This document shows positions 17,860-27,948 of a DNA stretch of 64,000 nucleotides, piece after piece. Made by a program: the position numbers and the translations under genes. Source of the stretch: GCA-2732755 sp965228265 (GTDB lineage Bacteria; Planctomycetota; Phycisphaerae; Phycisphaerales; UBA1924); the NCBI GenBank assembly GCA_965228265.1, contig OZ245804.1, positions 2,728,001 to 2,792,000 on the forward strand, written 5' to 3'. How positions within the stretch are numbered: the stretch's first letter is position 1; each line of letters starts with the position of its first letter. The notes beneath the pieces were generated by a model, which saw only the letters and a program-made list of their open reading frames with translations, was not told the origin of the DNA and did not search any database.

Positions 17860-18234
17860 TCAGCGGGTCGCCTCGGCGTCGGCATCGGAATCCGAATCAC
17901 CGAGCTGGATGCTCGCCAGAGCCGTCATCGGATCCGGCGCCACGTTGAAGAGCTTGTCCAGCCCCGTCACCATCATCACCGACCAGACCCGGTCGTCGAC
18001 CGAGCAGAGGAGCAGCTCCCGCTTCACCTCGTGCAGCAGCTTGCGCAGACGGATGAGCTGGGCCAGGTTCGAGCTCTTGATGTAGGCCACCAGACCCATG
18101 TTGAGCACGACGTGCGGGACCTGATCCGTCTCCGCCTCGGCCACGCGATCAATGATCGCCGTCAGCTCATCGCTGAGCTGCGGGTCGTCGGCGAGATCCA
18201 CCACCACGATGTCATCGGACCAGTCCGTCAGCAT
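17860..18234 (-). CDS. STAS domain protein, likely anti-anti-sigma factor
   Basis: A 124-residue STAS-domain protein of the SpoIIAA/RsbV type. It starts MLTDWSDDIVVVDLADDPQL. The loop that carries the phosphorylated Ser reads VAYIKSSNLAQLIRL in place of the usual DSSGL, so a Ser is kept but the flanking Asp and Gly are changed. An acidic tail, GDSDSDADAEATR, ends it. The stop of gyrA's coding strand lies 10 bp downstream of its start (gyrA ends at 18245), so it follows gyrA on the same strand and may be co-transcribed. A partner-switching link with the PP2C phosphatase at 15755 is likely but not shown. Confidence 0.82.
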   Translation of the reverse strand: MLTDWSDDIVVVDLADDPQLSDELTAIIDRVAEAETDQVPHVVLNMGLVAYIKSSNLAQLIRLRKLLHEVKRELLLCSVDDRVWSVMMVTGLDKLFNVAPDPMTALASIQLGDSDSDADAEATR

Positions 18235-18244
18235 TGTGTGCAGT

Positions 18245-20971
18245 CTACTCGGCCTGAGCCTCGGTTGCCTCTTCTGTCTCGGAATCACCTGTATCGGCGA
18301 CACGGGCCACCGCCACGACGGCGTCACCGTCGTTCAGGCCCACCACCCGAACACCCTGCGTCCCACGCCCGATCTGGCTGATATCTGAGGCCGCCATCCG
18401 GACGAGCTGACCCTTCCGGCTGATCACGACCACATCGTCCGTGTCCGCCACCAGGCAGGCCGCGATCGAAGGACCGTTGCGGGTCGTCGTCTTGATATCG
18501 GCCCTGCCCTTGCCGCCGCGGCTCTGGCTCCGCATGGGGCCCGACTCGGGCTGCACGCGGTACTCGTCCACCAGCGTCCTTTTCCCGTAGCCGTTCTGGG
18601 TCACCGTCAGCAGCGAGAGCGACTGGTCCGCGGTCACGCGCGAGTGCCGCTGCTCGTCGGTCTCGTCCTCGCCGGCCTGGAGCATCGGGATCGCGATCGC
18701 CCCGACCAGCTTGCCGTCCTCGGGCAGGCTGATGCCCTTGACACCCGAAGCCGAACGCCCCTGCTGGTTCGCGTCGTCCTCGGGGAAGCGGATCGCCATG
18801 CCCGTGTTGGACACTAGCATCAGGTCGTCGTGCCCCTGCGTCAGCAGCACGTTGAGCATCTCGTCGCCCTCGCGCAGGTTCACCGCGATCAGGCCCGAGC
18901 GGTTCACGTTCGCGTACGCCTTCAGCGGCGTCCGCTTCACCAGACCCATCTTCGAGATGAACGTCAGGTTCAGGCTCTGAGCCTCGAAGTCCTCGACCGT
19001 CAGATACACCCGCGCCCGCTCGCCCTCGCGCAGGTTCACAAGGTTGACGATCGAACGCCCCTTGCTCGTCCGGCTCATCTCGGGCAGCTCGTAGACCTTC
19101 AGCTTGAACACACGCCCCTGATCCGTGAAGACCAGCAGGTTGTCGTGCGTGCTGGCGACGAAGACGCGCTCGATGAAGTCGTCGTCCTTCGACTCCGACG
19201 CGCGGATCCCCTTGCCGCCGCGGGCCTGCGATCGGTACGTGTCCAGCGGCAGCCGCTTGGCGTAGCCCTGGTGACTGATCGTCACCGTGACCTTGTGCTC
19301 CTTGATGAGCGATTCGAGATCGATGTCGCCGGCCGCGTCCTGGATCTCGGTCCGACGCTCGCTCGCGTAACGGGCCTTCATCTCCGCGCAGTCCTCGCGG
19401 AGGATGTCGAGCACGCGGTTGTGGTCCGACAGGATCAGCTCGTAGCCCTCGATCTCCGTGACCAACTCCGCGTAGTCCTTGACCAGACGCTCGATCTCGA
19501 GGCCGGTCAGCTGGATCAGACGCATGTTCCCGATCGTCTCGGCCTGCACGCGCGAGAGCAGCACGCCGCCTGCCGGGTCCGCGTCACGGACCATCTGCAT
19601 CAGCCTCGGCGGGATCTGCGGCGCAAACTGGTGATCCGCCGGGATCTGAAAACGCTTCTCGATCAGCTTCGTGATCGCCTCTTCGCGCGTCTTGCTGCCC
19701 CGGATGATGCGGATGACCTCGTCGATATCACAGACCGCGTAGATCATGCCCTCGAGCACGTGGGCGCGCTTGCGGGCCTCGCGGAGCAGGTGAGCCGTCC
19801 GGCGGCGCACAACCTCTGCACGGTGATCGATGTACAGCCTGATGATCTCGAGCAGGCTGAGCGTCTTGGGGCGACGCCCGACCAGCGCGATCTGGATCAT
19901 GCTGAACGTCTGCTGCAACGGCGTGAACTGATAGAGCTGGTTCTCGACGACCGCCGGGTCGCCCGACTTCTTCAGCTCGATCACGATCCGCGTCTGCGCG
20001 TTCCGGCCCGACTCGTTGCGGACATCGCTGATGTCCTTGATCCGCTCGTCCTTGGCCGCCTCGACGATCTTCTCGACGAGGTTGTTCTGCACAAGGGCGT
20101 ACGGGATCTCATCGATCACGAGCGCCTGACGCCCGTTGGATTCCTCGACGTGGACCTTGCCCCGGACCGTGACCCGGCCGCGCCCCGTCTCGTAGGCGTC
20201 CATGATGCCCCGTCGGCCCAGGATGATCCCGCCCGTCGGGAAGTCCGGGCCCTTGACGCCAAGCCGCGTCACGTTGCCCTCTTCGTCCACCTCGTCCGTC
20301 ATGATCTCGCCGAGCGAGATCTCGGGGTTGTCGATCACCCGCGTGATCGCGTCGAAGATCTCGTCCGGGTTGTGCGGCGGCAAGCTCGTGGCCATGCCCA
20401 CCGCGATGCCCATGCCGCCGTTGATCAGCAGGTTCGGGAACTTGCCCGGGAGGACCGTCGGCTCCTCGAGGCGGTCGTCGTAGTTGGCCTGGAAGTCGAC
20501 CGTGTCGAGCTTGATGTCGGCGAGCATGTCCATCGCGCCGTGGGTCATGCGGGCTTCGGTGTATCGCATCGCCGCGGGCGGGTCGCCCTCGATCGAGCCA
20601 AAGTTACCCTGCGGGTCGATCAGCGGGACGCGCATCTTCCACGACTGCGCCATGCCGACCATCGTCGGGTAGATGACCGACTCGCCGTGCGGGTGGTAAT
20701 CGCCCGAGGTGTTGCCCGCGATCTTGGCACACTTGAGGTGCTTGCGGTTGGGGCGCAGGTTGAGGTCGTTCATCGCGACGAGGATCCGCCGCTGACTGGG
20801 CTTGAGCCCGTCGCGGACATCGGGCAGGGCCCGGTCCATGATCGTGCTCATGGCGTAGGTCAGGTAGCTGTCGCGCAGCTCGCTCTCGATCTCGAGATCG
20901 ACCACCTTGCCTGTAATGATCGGCCCGGATTGCTCCTCACCGGCCGGCTGAGAATCGTCGAATTCGCTCAT
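18245..20971 (-). CDS. gyrA: DNA gyrase subunit A
   Basis: The breakage-reunion subunit of DNA gyrase, 908 residues. The catalytic Tyr is Y137 in AAMRYTEARM. A GyrA-box-like QARGGKG is present (the usual form is QRRGGKG), and a second SQSRGGKG lies in the last blades, so gyrase rather than topoisomerase IV activity is likely. In the quinolone region HPHGESVIYPTMVGMAQ, the Ser matching E. coli S83 is S98, while the residue matching D87 is P102. The C-terminus is acidic. gyrB is not in the window; the STAS gene follows ten bases downstream. Confidence 0.95.
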   Translation of the reverse strand: MSEFDDSQPAGEEQSGPIITGKVVDLEIESELRDSYLTYAMSTIMDRALPDVRDGLKPSQRRILVAMNDLNLRPNRKHLKCAKIAGNTSGDYHPHGESVIYPTMVGMAQSWKMRVPLIDPQGNFGSIEGDPPAAMRYTEARMTHGAMDMLADIKLDTVDFQANYDDRLEEPTVLPGKFPNLLINGGMGIAVGMATSLPPHNPDEIFDAITRVIDNPEISLGEIMTDEVDEEGNVTRLGVKGPDFPTGGIILGRRGIMDAYETGRGRVTVRGKVHVEESNGRQALVIDEIPYALVQNNLVEKIVEAAKDERIKDISDVRNESGRNAQTRIVIELKKSGDPAVVENQLYQFTPLQQTFSMIQIALVGRRPKTLSLLEIIRLYIDHRAEVVRRRTAHLLREARKRAHVLEGMIYAVCDIDEVIRIIRGSKTREEAITKLIEKRFQIPADHQFAPQIPPRLMQMVRDADPAGGVLLSRVQAETIGNMRLIQLTGLEIERLVKDYAELVTEIEGYELILSDHNRVLDILREDCAEMKARYASERRTEIQDAAGDIDLESLIKEHKVTVTISHQGYAKRLPLDTYRSQARGGKGIRASESKDDDFIERVFVASTHDNLLVFTDQGRVFKLKVYELPEMSRTSKGRSIVNLVNLREGERARVYLTVEDFEAQSLNLTFISKMGLVKRTPLKAYANVNRSGLIAVNLREGDEMLNVLLTQGHDDLMLVSNTGMAIRFPEDDANQQGRSASGVKGISLPEDGKLVGAIAIPMLQAGEDETDEQRHSRVTADQSLSLLTVTQNGYGKRTLVDEYRVQPESGPMRSQSRGGKGRADIKTTTRNGPSIAACLVADTDDVVVISRKGQLVRMAASDISQIGRGTQGVRVVGLNDGDAVVAVARVADTGDSETEEATEAQAE

Positions 20972-21088
20972 CCCAGTTGGACTCCACAGGGGGCGTCCGG
21001 GCCCCCGATTTGGCGCTCAGCAATGGTAGGCAAGAGCCCGATCGTCGGCCTCTTTTTGAGGCTTCCAGAAGCACGATTCGGACGGTTT

Positions 21089-22828
21089 TTAAGGGGTCGA
21101 ACGGGCCTCTAAACGCTCCAAACCCTCGATCGTCTGGCAGACGCAGATCAGCGTCATCGAGCTGGCCTCGATGGGCATCGTCTGGTCCCAGGGCGCGGGC
21201 CGAACACCCCACGCCCAGTCGCCCCTCGCCGCGTACATGTGCCCCTCGTGATCACCCGCCGAGAGCTGCCTGAGAAACCGCAGCGCGTCGAACATGCGTG
21301 CCATCTCGGAGGGCAGCTCGGCTGGCTCGGTCAGCCTGGGCTCGGCGAGCATCGGCCCCATGAACGCCAGAGGTCTGGCAACCTGCCACGTCGGGAGCTT
21401 GGTCAGGGCCCGTGTAAAGACGACGCCCCCGATCAGGTCCGCCGAGGCCGCGTCGGTGTCAGCCCGCCGGATCTGTAGCCGCCACATCATGTCGCGCATC
21501 TCGCGCAGAGCCGTCGCCGATGGCACGCCATCGGACCCGACCAGCTCGATCTCCGCGAGCCCGAGCCAGGGCATCTGCCCGACGAGCATGCCCGGGTGCT
21601 CCGCCCGCCGACAGATCGGCATGATCGCGCGGGCCTCGTCGTACCGCGCATGTTTCGCCAGAGCCCAGGCCACCATCGGACGCTCGGGCACCGGGACCGA
21701 CTCGATATCGCCCGCCAGGCGCACAAGCTCCGTGATCGCTCGCTCCGTCGCAAACGCCCTATCCGTCTCATCGAGCAACGCCGACTGGAGACTCACAGCC
21801 AGCAGCGAGACGACCGCCGCCCCGATGGGCACCTCGTCGTCCCACGCTTTCAGGATCACCGACGCCTCGTGCGAGGCCTCTCGGATCGCCCGGGTTGAGC
21901 GGTCCTCGTCGCCGGTGACACCCGCGTAGCTCACGAGCGCGTACATCCGCAGCGCCCGCTGGATCGGCGAGGGCGCCGAGCGGATCGTGTCGTTGATCGG
22001 CAGGTACACACCCTCATCGCGGTGTGACAGCAGGTACCCCCCCACGCCCTCGGCCCAATCGCGCAGGGCCTGCATCGATCGGATCTCCGCGCTCTGGATC
22101 ACCTTGCCGCCGCGATGGATGAGCCTGGCCTCCTCGCCCGGCTTGAGCTGGGCGACCTGCCTCGTGCGGAAGCGGAGGATGGTCATGTTGCCCCCCTCGA
22201 CCACCTCCGGGATCGGGCGCAGCGCCAGCGAGCGGTCGCCGGTCACGCCCGCGATGAGCCTGCGGAGCGCGCCCGGGACGTCCTGACTCGTCCAGAGCAT
22301 CTCGCCCGGGTAAACGGCTGCCGCCAGATCTCCCATCCGCAGCGCGACGCCGTGGATGCCCGGCGAGAAGCCGTTGATCAGGTCCGCGTCCTCCTGCGCG
22401 AGAAACGGGATCGCGGGGCCAGCGATCTCGAGGCTGATCGTGATCTGCTGCGACGCGAGCCGGAGACGCTCTTCGAACATCGCGTCGCGCGTCACGGGCA
22501 GCTTGTCGCGGGCCGAGGCGATGGCGATCCGTGTCGCGTCGGGCAGCGAGCGCGTGCCGCCGCCGAAGATTGTCCCGATCCCGATCACCCGCCCCTCGTA
22601 GCGCAGCGTCACGCACGCCCCTACCACATCGGGGCCCGCCGCGTCTTCGGGAACGTCCATCTCACGCACCCAGGGCTCGATCAGTTCGTACGCCCGGACC
22701 GTCTCGATCAGGCTCGGCGGCTCGTCGGCGAGCTGGGCCCGCGCGGCCCCGGTGCAGATCGCAGGTCCGAGAACCGCCAGAACGCACACCATCAGCGTGA
22801 CAAGACGGGTGTTGCCGTGATACAACAT
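21089..22828 (-). CDS. Secreted protein of unknown function
   Basis: An exported protein of 579 residues. The signal peptide reads NTRLVTLMVCVLAVLGPAIC and ends near AARAQL. I do not recognise the family. Residues about 45-100 (DVVGACVTLRYEGRVIGIGT, then ATRIAIASARDKLPV) faintly recall an AMMECR1-like fold. The rest is helical with repeated RAL/RAI segments and may be an alpha/alpha solenoid. Trp and Met are frequent near the C-terminus (GDWAWGVRPAPWDQTMPIEA). I chose the ATG at 22828 because it starts a signal peptide; the open frame extends 51 codons upstream with no such feature. It lies 117 bp downstream of the gyrA start on the same strand. Confidence 0.6.
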   Translation of the reverse strand: MLYHGNTRLVTLMVCVLAVLGPAICTGAARAQLADEPPSLIETVRAYELIEPWVREMDVPEDAAGPDVVGACVTLRYEGRVIGIGTIFGGGTRSLPDATRIAIASARDKLPVTRDAMFEERLRLASQQITISLEIAGPAIPFLAQEDADLINGFSPGIHGVALRMGDLAAAVYPGEMLWTSQDVPGALRRLIAGVTGDRSLALRPIPEVVEGGNMTILRFRTRQVAQLKPGEEARLIHRGGKVIQSAEIRSMQALRDWAEGVGGYLLSHRDEGVYLPINDTIRSAPSPIQRALRMYALVSYAGVTGDEDRSTRAIREASHEASVILKAWDDEVPIGAAVVSLLAVSLQSALLDETDRAFATERAITELVRLAGDIESVPVPERPMVAWALAKHARYDEARAIMPICRRAEHPGMLVGQMPWLGLAEIELVGSDGVPSATALREMRDMMWRLQIRRADTDAASADLIGGVVFTRALTKLPTWQVARPLAFMGPMLAEPRLTEPAELPSEMARMFDALRFLRQLSAGDHEGHMYAARGDWAWGVRPAPWDQTMPIEASSMTLICVCQTIEGLERLEARSTP

Positions 22829-22979
22829 CCGGGTCACGGATGAGGCCCACGGGCAGCGTGCCCGCAGTTTCGGCCCGCATTTGAGCCCGGAATCGGCCCT
22901 GCGACGGATCGCACCGGCCCCCGCCCACGGTTGGCACGGGGGTTGCCTTGGTGTTTGGTAACTCAAGAGGTGATCCGAC

Positions 22980-23057
22980 ATGAACCAGAATCTCCTGACT
23001 CCGCACCGCCAGCGCCTGCTGACACTTGCCGTTCTGTGCTTCCTGGCCTTGTGCTAG
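22980..23057 (+). CDS. Candidate 25-residue hydrophobic peptide
   Basis: A tiny ORF encoding MNQNLLTPHRQRLLTLAVLC and five more residues (FLALC). GAGGTG lies seven bases before its ATG, which is a good ribosome site. The peptide has a basic N-terminal third and a hydrophobic C-terminal half ending in Cys, like a signal peptide or a tiny membrane peptide. It lies between the divergent start of the secreted protein at 22828 and a family A repeat. It could be a real small protein, a leader peptide or the leftover start of a decayed exported protein. No relatives can be judged from the window. Confidence 0.35.
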   Translation: MNQNLLTPHRQRLLTLAVLCFLALC

Positions 23058-23098
23058 AAGCCTATCACGCCGCGGCTCACCCGACGCCCGAGTCGTCT

Positions 23099-23182
23099 GG
23101 TGCCACCATGCATCTCCGATGCGTGGTGCAAATGCCACCGAGCCCGACCCGGCATCACGCATCAGAGATGCGTGATGGCACC
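23099..23182. repeat. Family A REPIN-like double-hairpin repeat, diverged copy overlapping the P450 3' end
   Basis: Bounded by GGTGCCA and TGGCACC. The inner hairpins are GCATC-TCC-GATGC and a perfect 11-bp stem CATCACGCATC-AGA-GATGCGTGATG. The layout matches the other family A copies but the stem sequence differs, so it is a separate subtype. Its right 28 bp are coding for the last nine codons and stop of the P450 gene. Confidence 0.75.
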
Positions 23183-24831
23183 GAGTTGAGAAACGGGCAT
23201 TGACTGATATCCCCGCCCTCATCGCCCATGCCTCTGTCAGGCATGGGCGACTTCTGCGCGCGCACGGCCGGGATCTCTGATGGCCGAATCTCTTTGCGCG
23301 GCCTGAGTTCCACGCGCACGCCGTCGGCCGGTTTCGTCGACACACCCGCGCGGGCCGCGTTCTCGGCGTGGACCGCCTCGAACTGGAACAGCTTCACGCA
23401 CGCGCCCACGACGAGCGCCACCTCAAGCTGACCCAGGTTCTTGCCCGGGCAGAATCGCGGGCCGTGACCAAAGCCGAAGTGCAGCAGGTCCCGCTTGCGA
23501 AACCCCTCGGCCATCGGCGTGAGCCAACGCTCCGGGCGGAAAGCCCGCGCCGGATAGCCCGTCTGCGCCACGCCCCAGATCTCTTCGCACCGGTTGGCGT
23601 GCCAGACGTCGAGCAGGATGTGCGTGTGCGCGGGGATGTTCAGCGTTTCGCCATCGTTCGTCTCGACAAGCGTGTCCGTGACAGCTTTCCGCGGGTGGAA
23701 ATACAACGCGGGTGTCAGGCGGAGCGTCTCGTCCAGCACGGCGTTCAGGTACGTCGCGCCCGCCAGGGCCTCTGGCGTGTACGCGTTCACGTGCGCGATC
23801 TCGGCGTAGAGCCTCTTCTGCATCTCGGGGTGGCGCGCCAGGTGCGAGATCGCCCAGCTCGCGTACGACGTCGTCGCCTCGAGCGCCCCGGCCAGGAACA
23901 CGCGGATATTGGCGCGGAGCGCCTCGTCGGGTGCGTCCGACTCGAACCGCGACCAGAGGCCTTCTTTGCGCCTGCGGGGTTCGAGGACGCGGGTGGTGAG
24001 TTCCTCGAAAGCCGCCTGCGCGCGCTTGGTCTCGGAGATGCCCCGCGTCCAGCTCGGGATGCGCGCCAGCGGGATGCCGAGCTTGTTGACGACCGTGTCG
24101 CGGACGATGTGACTGATCACGCGGTCGAGCGCGGGGACGTACTTCTCGCGGATCTCGGCCGGGTCGATGTAGGCGCCGAAGAAATTGCACACGAGCATCT
24201 CGAGCATGAGCGACTTGATCTCGGGCTCGAGCTCGACGCGCAACGGCGAGCCCTCGCGTTCGATGCGCCCGCGCAGCACTTCCAGTCTCTCGCGCACGGT
24301 GGCGCGGAGCGTCTGTTCGAACTCGTCGAATTTTTCGGGCACGAAGAGGGCCGCGCGTGCGAAGGGGGGCGTCGAGACTTTCTTCTGGTGCTTCCAGCGC
24401 GGGCCGTTGGCGTAGAGGAGCGTGTCGCCCCCGGTCGCGCGGGCGATGCCGGTCGAGGGGAGCGTGTCGCGGTCGAACATGCCGGGGCGGTCGCCCGTGG
24501 CCTGCGAGATCGCGCGGATGAGCCGCGGGTCGCGCGTCACGAGCACTGGCGCAAACCCGGGCACGTCGAGGTACCGCGTGTGTCGGCTCGCGCCCTCGGA
24601 GCGCTCGGCGCGGTGGAAGAACGTCTCCAGGATCGTCAGCGGCTCGCGGTAGTTCCAGGGGTGCGGGAAAGGCAGAGCCGGCCGGGCGTCGTCGAAGTCG
24701 ATCAGCGGCACGCGCCCGGGCCTGATCGAGCCCGTAAAGGGCGATCGGCACGCGACTTGCCGGGGAATCTGGCGGAGACGGGGGTATCTGGCGCGGGATA
24801 CGGGAGGGGCGGTTTGGCTGGGCTCGGGCAT
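23155..24831 (-). CDS. Cytochrome P450
   Basis: A heme monooxygenase of 558 residues, long for a bacterial P450. The heme-binding motif FGFGHGPRFCPGKNL puts the axial Cys at 461. The ExxR motif is in LDETLRLTPALYF, and the I-helix region FLAGALEATTSYASWAIS has Glu-Ala-Thr-Thr in place of the usual Gly-x-Asp/Glu-Thr-Thr. RYLDVPGFAPVLVTRDPRL is family-like. About 90 residues follow the heme motif, ending in a tail with CPFLN; the final VPSRISDA and stop come from a repeat element. The ATG at 24831 has GGAG six bases upstream. No ferredoxin or reductase lies adjacent, so its electron source and substrate are unknown. A palindromic operator lies just upstream. Confidence 0.93.
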   Translation of the reverse strand: MPEPSQTAPPVSRARYPRLRQIPRQVACRSPFTGSIRPGRVPLIDFDDARPALPFPHPWNYREPLTILETFFHRAERSEGASRHTRYLDVPGFAPVLVTRDPRLIRAISQATGDRPGMFDRDTLPSTGIARATGGDTLLYANGPRWKHQKKVSTPPFARAALFVPEKFDEFEQTLRATVRERLEVLRGRIEREGSPLRVELEPEIKSLMLEMLVCNFFGAYIDPAEIREKYVPALDRVISHIVRDTVVNKLGIPLARIPSWTRGISETKRAQAAFEELTTRVLEPRRRKEGLWSRFESDAPDEALRANIRVFLAGALEATTSYASWAISHLARHPEMQKRLYAEIAHVNAYTPEALAGATYLNAVLDETLRLTPALYFHPRKAVTDTLVETNDGETLNIPAHTHILLDVWHANRCEEIWGVAQTGYPARAFRPERWLTPMAEGFRKRDLLHFGFGHGPRFCPGKNLGQLEVALVVGACVKLFQFEAVHAENAARAGVSTKPADGVRVELRPRKEIRPSEIPAVRAQKSPMPDRGMGDEGGDISQCPFLNSVPSRISDA

Positions 24832-24846
24832 GGTGGGCTCCAATAC

Positions 24847-24864
24847 AGCTAGTACACACTAGCT
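24847..24864. promoter_or_regulatory. Palindromic operator candidate upstream of the P450 gene
   Basis: AGCTAGT-ACAC-ACTAGCT is a perfect 7-bp inverted repeat with a 4-base spacer, centred about 24 bp before the P450 ATG. Size and position suit a TetR-like dimeric regulator, which often controls P450 genes, but no such gene is nearby. Confidence 0.5.
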
Positions 24865-24915
24865 ATTCGGGTGTCTCAGCCCGCGGTTTCAAGCCACCCG
24901 GAGCACGCACAGCAA

Positions 24916-25617
24916 CTACGGCTTCACCGGCACAAGCCACTTGGCGCCATTGCGAGTCTTCAATACGAACCGGTCCGGATCACGCAGGCACCGCTGCGCA
25001 CCGGAGATCAATTCATTCTTCTTGCCTTTCTTCGGGAGTTGTATGCCTTCGAAGGCAACCCCATTTATATTCGCGCGGAACTCGTACTCAAACGAATCCG
25101 CACCCCCATAGATTAACGCGAGCAGTCCTGTCCACTCGATGTCGAATGTCGGCGCATCGGTCGCCTTCGTGATCCGAATCCGATGATCCGCCGATGCATC
25201 GTGACCGAGCAGGTACACGGGGAAAGGCCTTGGCCAATCGTTCGGGTCGCCAGGATTCTCGTCGCAAGTGAGTTCGAGGACCCCGTCGAGATCGAGAGGC
25301 TCCTGCTCGGTGCCCGCGAGCACACCCTGGTCGCCGCCCTCTGCCTCTTCTGCCCAGAAAGTGGACGACAAGGTACAGCTGTGGTAATTGTGCCAGAGGA
25401 CGGTACTCGTCCAGTCGTCGACTTCGCCCTCGTCTTCTTCGTCAGCGTTCGCGTCGTCACTTGTGTCATTGGCGTAGTAGTTCTCAGTCCTGAGATGCAA
25501 GTCGATCCAGATTCCAGAATCGGGCACGTACCGCGCTGAGAACACGAACTCGGTGACCGCGTGCCCATCGGGCCAGGGGTTCCCGGGAAACGTGATGCGA
25601 CCTTCGACGTTCGGCAT
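24916..25617 (-). CDS. Hypothetical protein, 233 residues
   Basis: I do not recognise the family. It starts MPNVEGRITFPGNPWPDGHA with GGAGGTTCT directly before the ATG, so translation is well supported. No signal peptide or membrane helix is visible. An acidic stretch (TSDDANADEEDEGEVDD) near residues 52-68 splits beta-rich sequence with many aromatics (STVLWHNYHSCTLSSTFW). The C-terminus is basic (PKKGKKNELISGAQRC, VLKTRNGAKWLVPVKP). It lies between the P450 gene and the rpsA terminator, all on the minus strand. Base composition is lower in GC than neighbouring genes, which hints at a recent arrival. Confidence 0.6.
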   Translation of the reverse strand: MPNVEGRITFPGNPWPDGHAVTEFVFSARYVPDSGIWIDLHLRTENYYANDTSDDANADEEDEGEVDDWTSTVLWHNYHSCTLSSTFWAEEAEGGDQGVLAGTEQEPLDLDGVLELTCDENPGDPNDWPRPFPVYLLGHDASADHRIRITKATDAPTFDIEWTGLLALIYGGADSFEYEFRANINGVAFEGIQLPKKGKKNELISGAQRCLRDPDRFVLKTRNGAKWLVPVKP

Positions 25618-25654
25618 AGAACCTCCGCTTGCACAGAATCATAATCGATGCTTA

Positions 25655-25689
25655 CAAAGAAAGCCCCGCAAGGGAGAACCTTGCGGGGC
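25655..25689 (-). terminator. Rho-independent terminator of rpsA
   Basis: An 11-bp perfect stem GCCCCGCAAGG/CCTTGCGGGGC with loop GAGAA. On the minus strand it is followed by TTTCTTT. It lies 33 bp past the rpsA stop. Confidence 0.9.
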
Positions 25690-25721
25690 CTGGTTGAGTT
25701 CAGGTTGTCAGAGCAGCTTGT

Positions 25722-27470
<1,749 letters not shown>

Positions 27471-27948
27471 TCGTACTCTGTGTCCTTTCCCGATCGCCCA
27501 TCCGTGCGGTGCTCCCGGTCGCGGTCCGGAGCCCAGCCAGCGGGCGACGGCGTTTCGCCTGACCTTTGAATCGGTCGGCGGCCCCCCTGGGGCGGTTTGA
27601 GGCATGCGGGCCCAATTCACCCGGTGGCAACGCACCGCCAGGCGCCCCGGCTCGCGATCCGGGGTGGGAGGCAACATTAGCCTCCTATCGGCTCCAAACC
27701 AAGCCCGTTTGGATACAGATCGGGCCAAGAGGGCCCGGGTTGTGCTCCGACGGACGCTTTTGTATACAAAGCTGGCCACCCGAACATTGAGGGTGCGCCG
27801 AGAAAGGGCTAGCGTACGAGTCTGGGCGTCTGAAACGGGTTCAGACTGCCTTTATGAGGCCCGAGAGGGGAGGGACAACGCCGTCCCGACCCGCACTTTG
27901 CGTTCTTGGAAGGGCCCTTTCAAAGCCCTTCCCCGGAGTGTGTTTCAA
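27471..27948. promoter_or_regulatory. 478-bp divergent region between rpsA and gdhA
   Basis: No gene is supported here. It must hold the rpsA promoter(s) and the gdhA promoter. A 12-bp perfect palindrome TTTGTATACAAA lies at 27759-27770; its TATACA could be a -10. A hairpin AAGGGCCCTTT-CAA-AGCCCTT lies at about 27910-27930, just before the gdhA ribosome site. Several long frames read through the region, but their translations are Arg/Gly/Pro-rich and unlike proteins. Confidence 0.4.

Noticed and set aside
18830..21112. A 760-codon open frame antisense to gyrA
   Set aside because: gyrA is unmistakable on the other strand. The antisense product is rich in Arg, His, Asp and Val in the pattern expected from the shadow frame of a high-GC gene.
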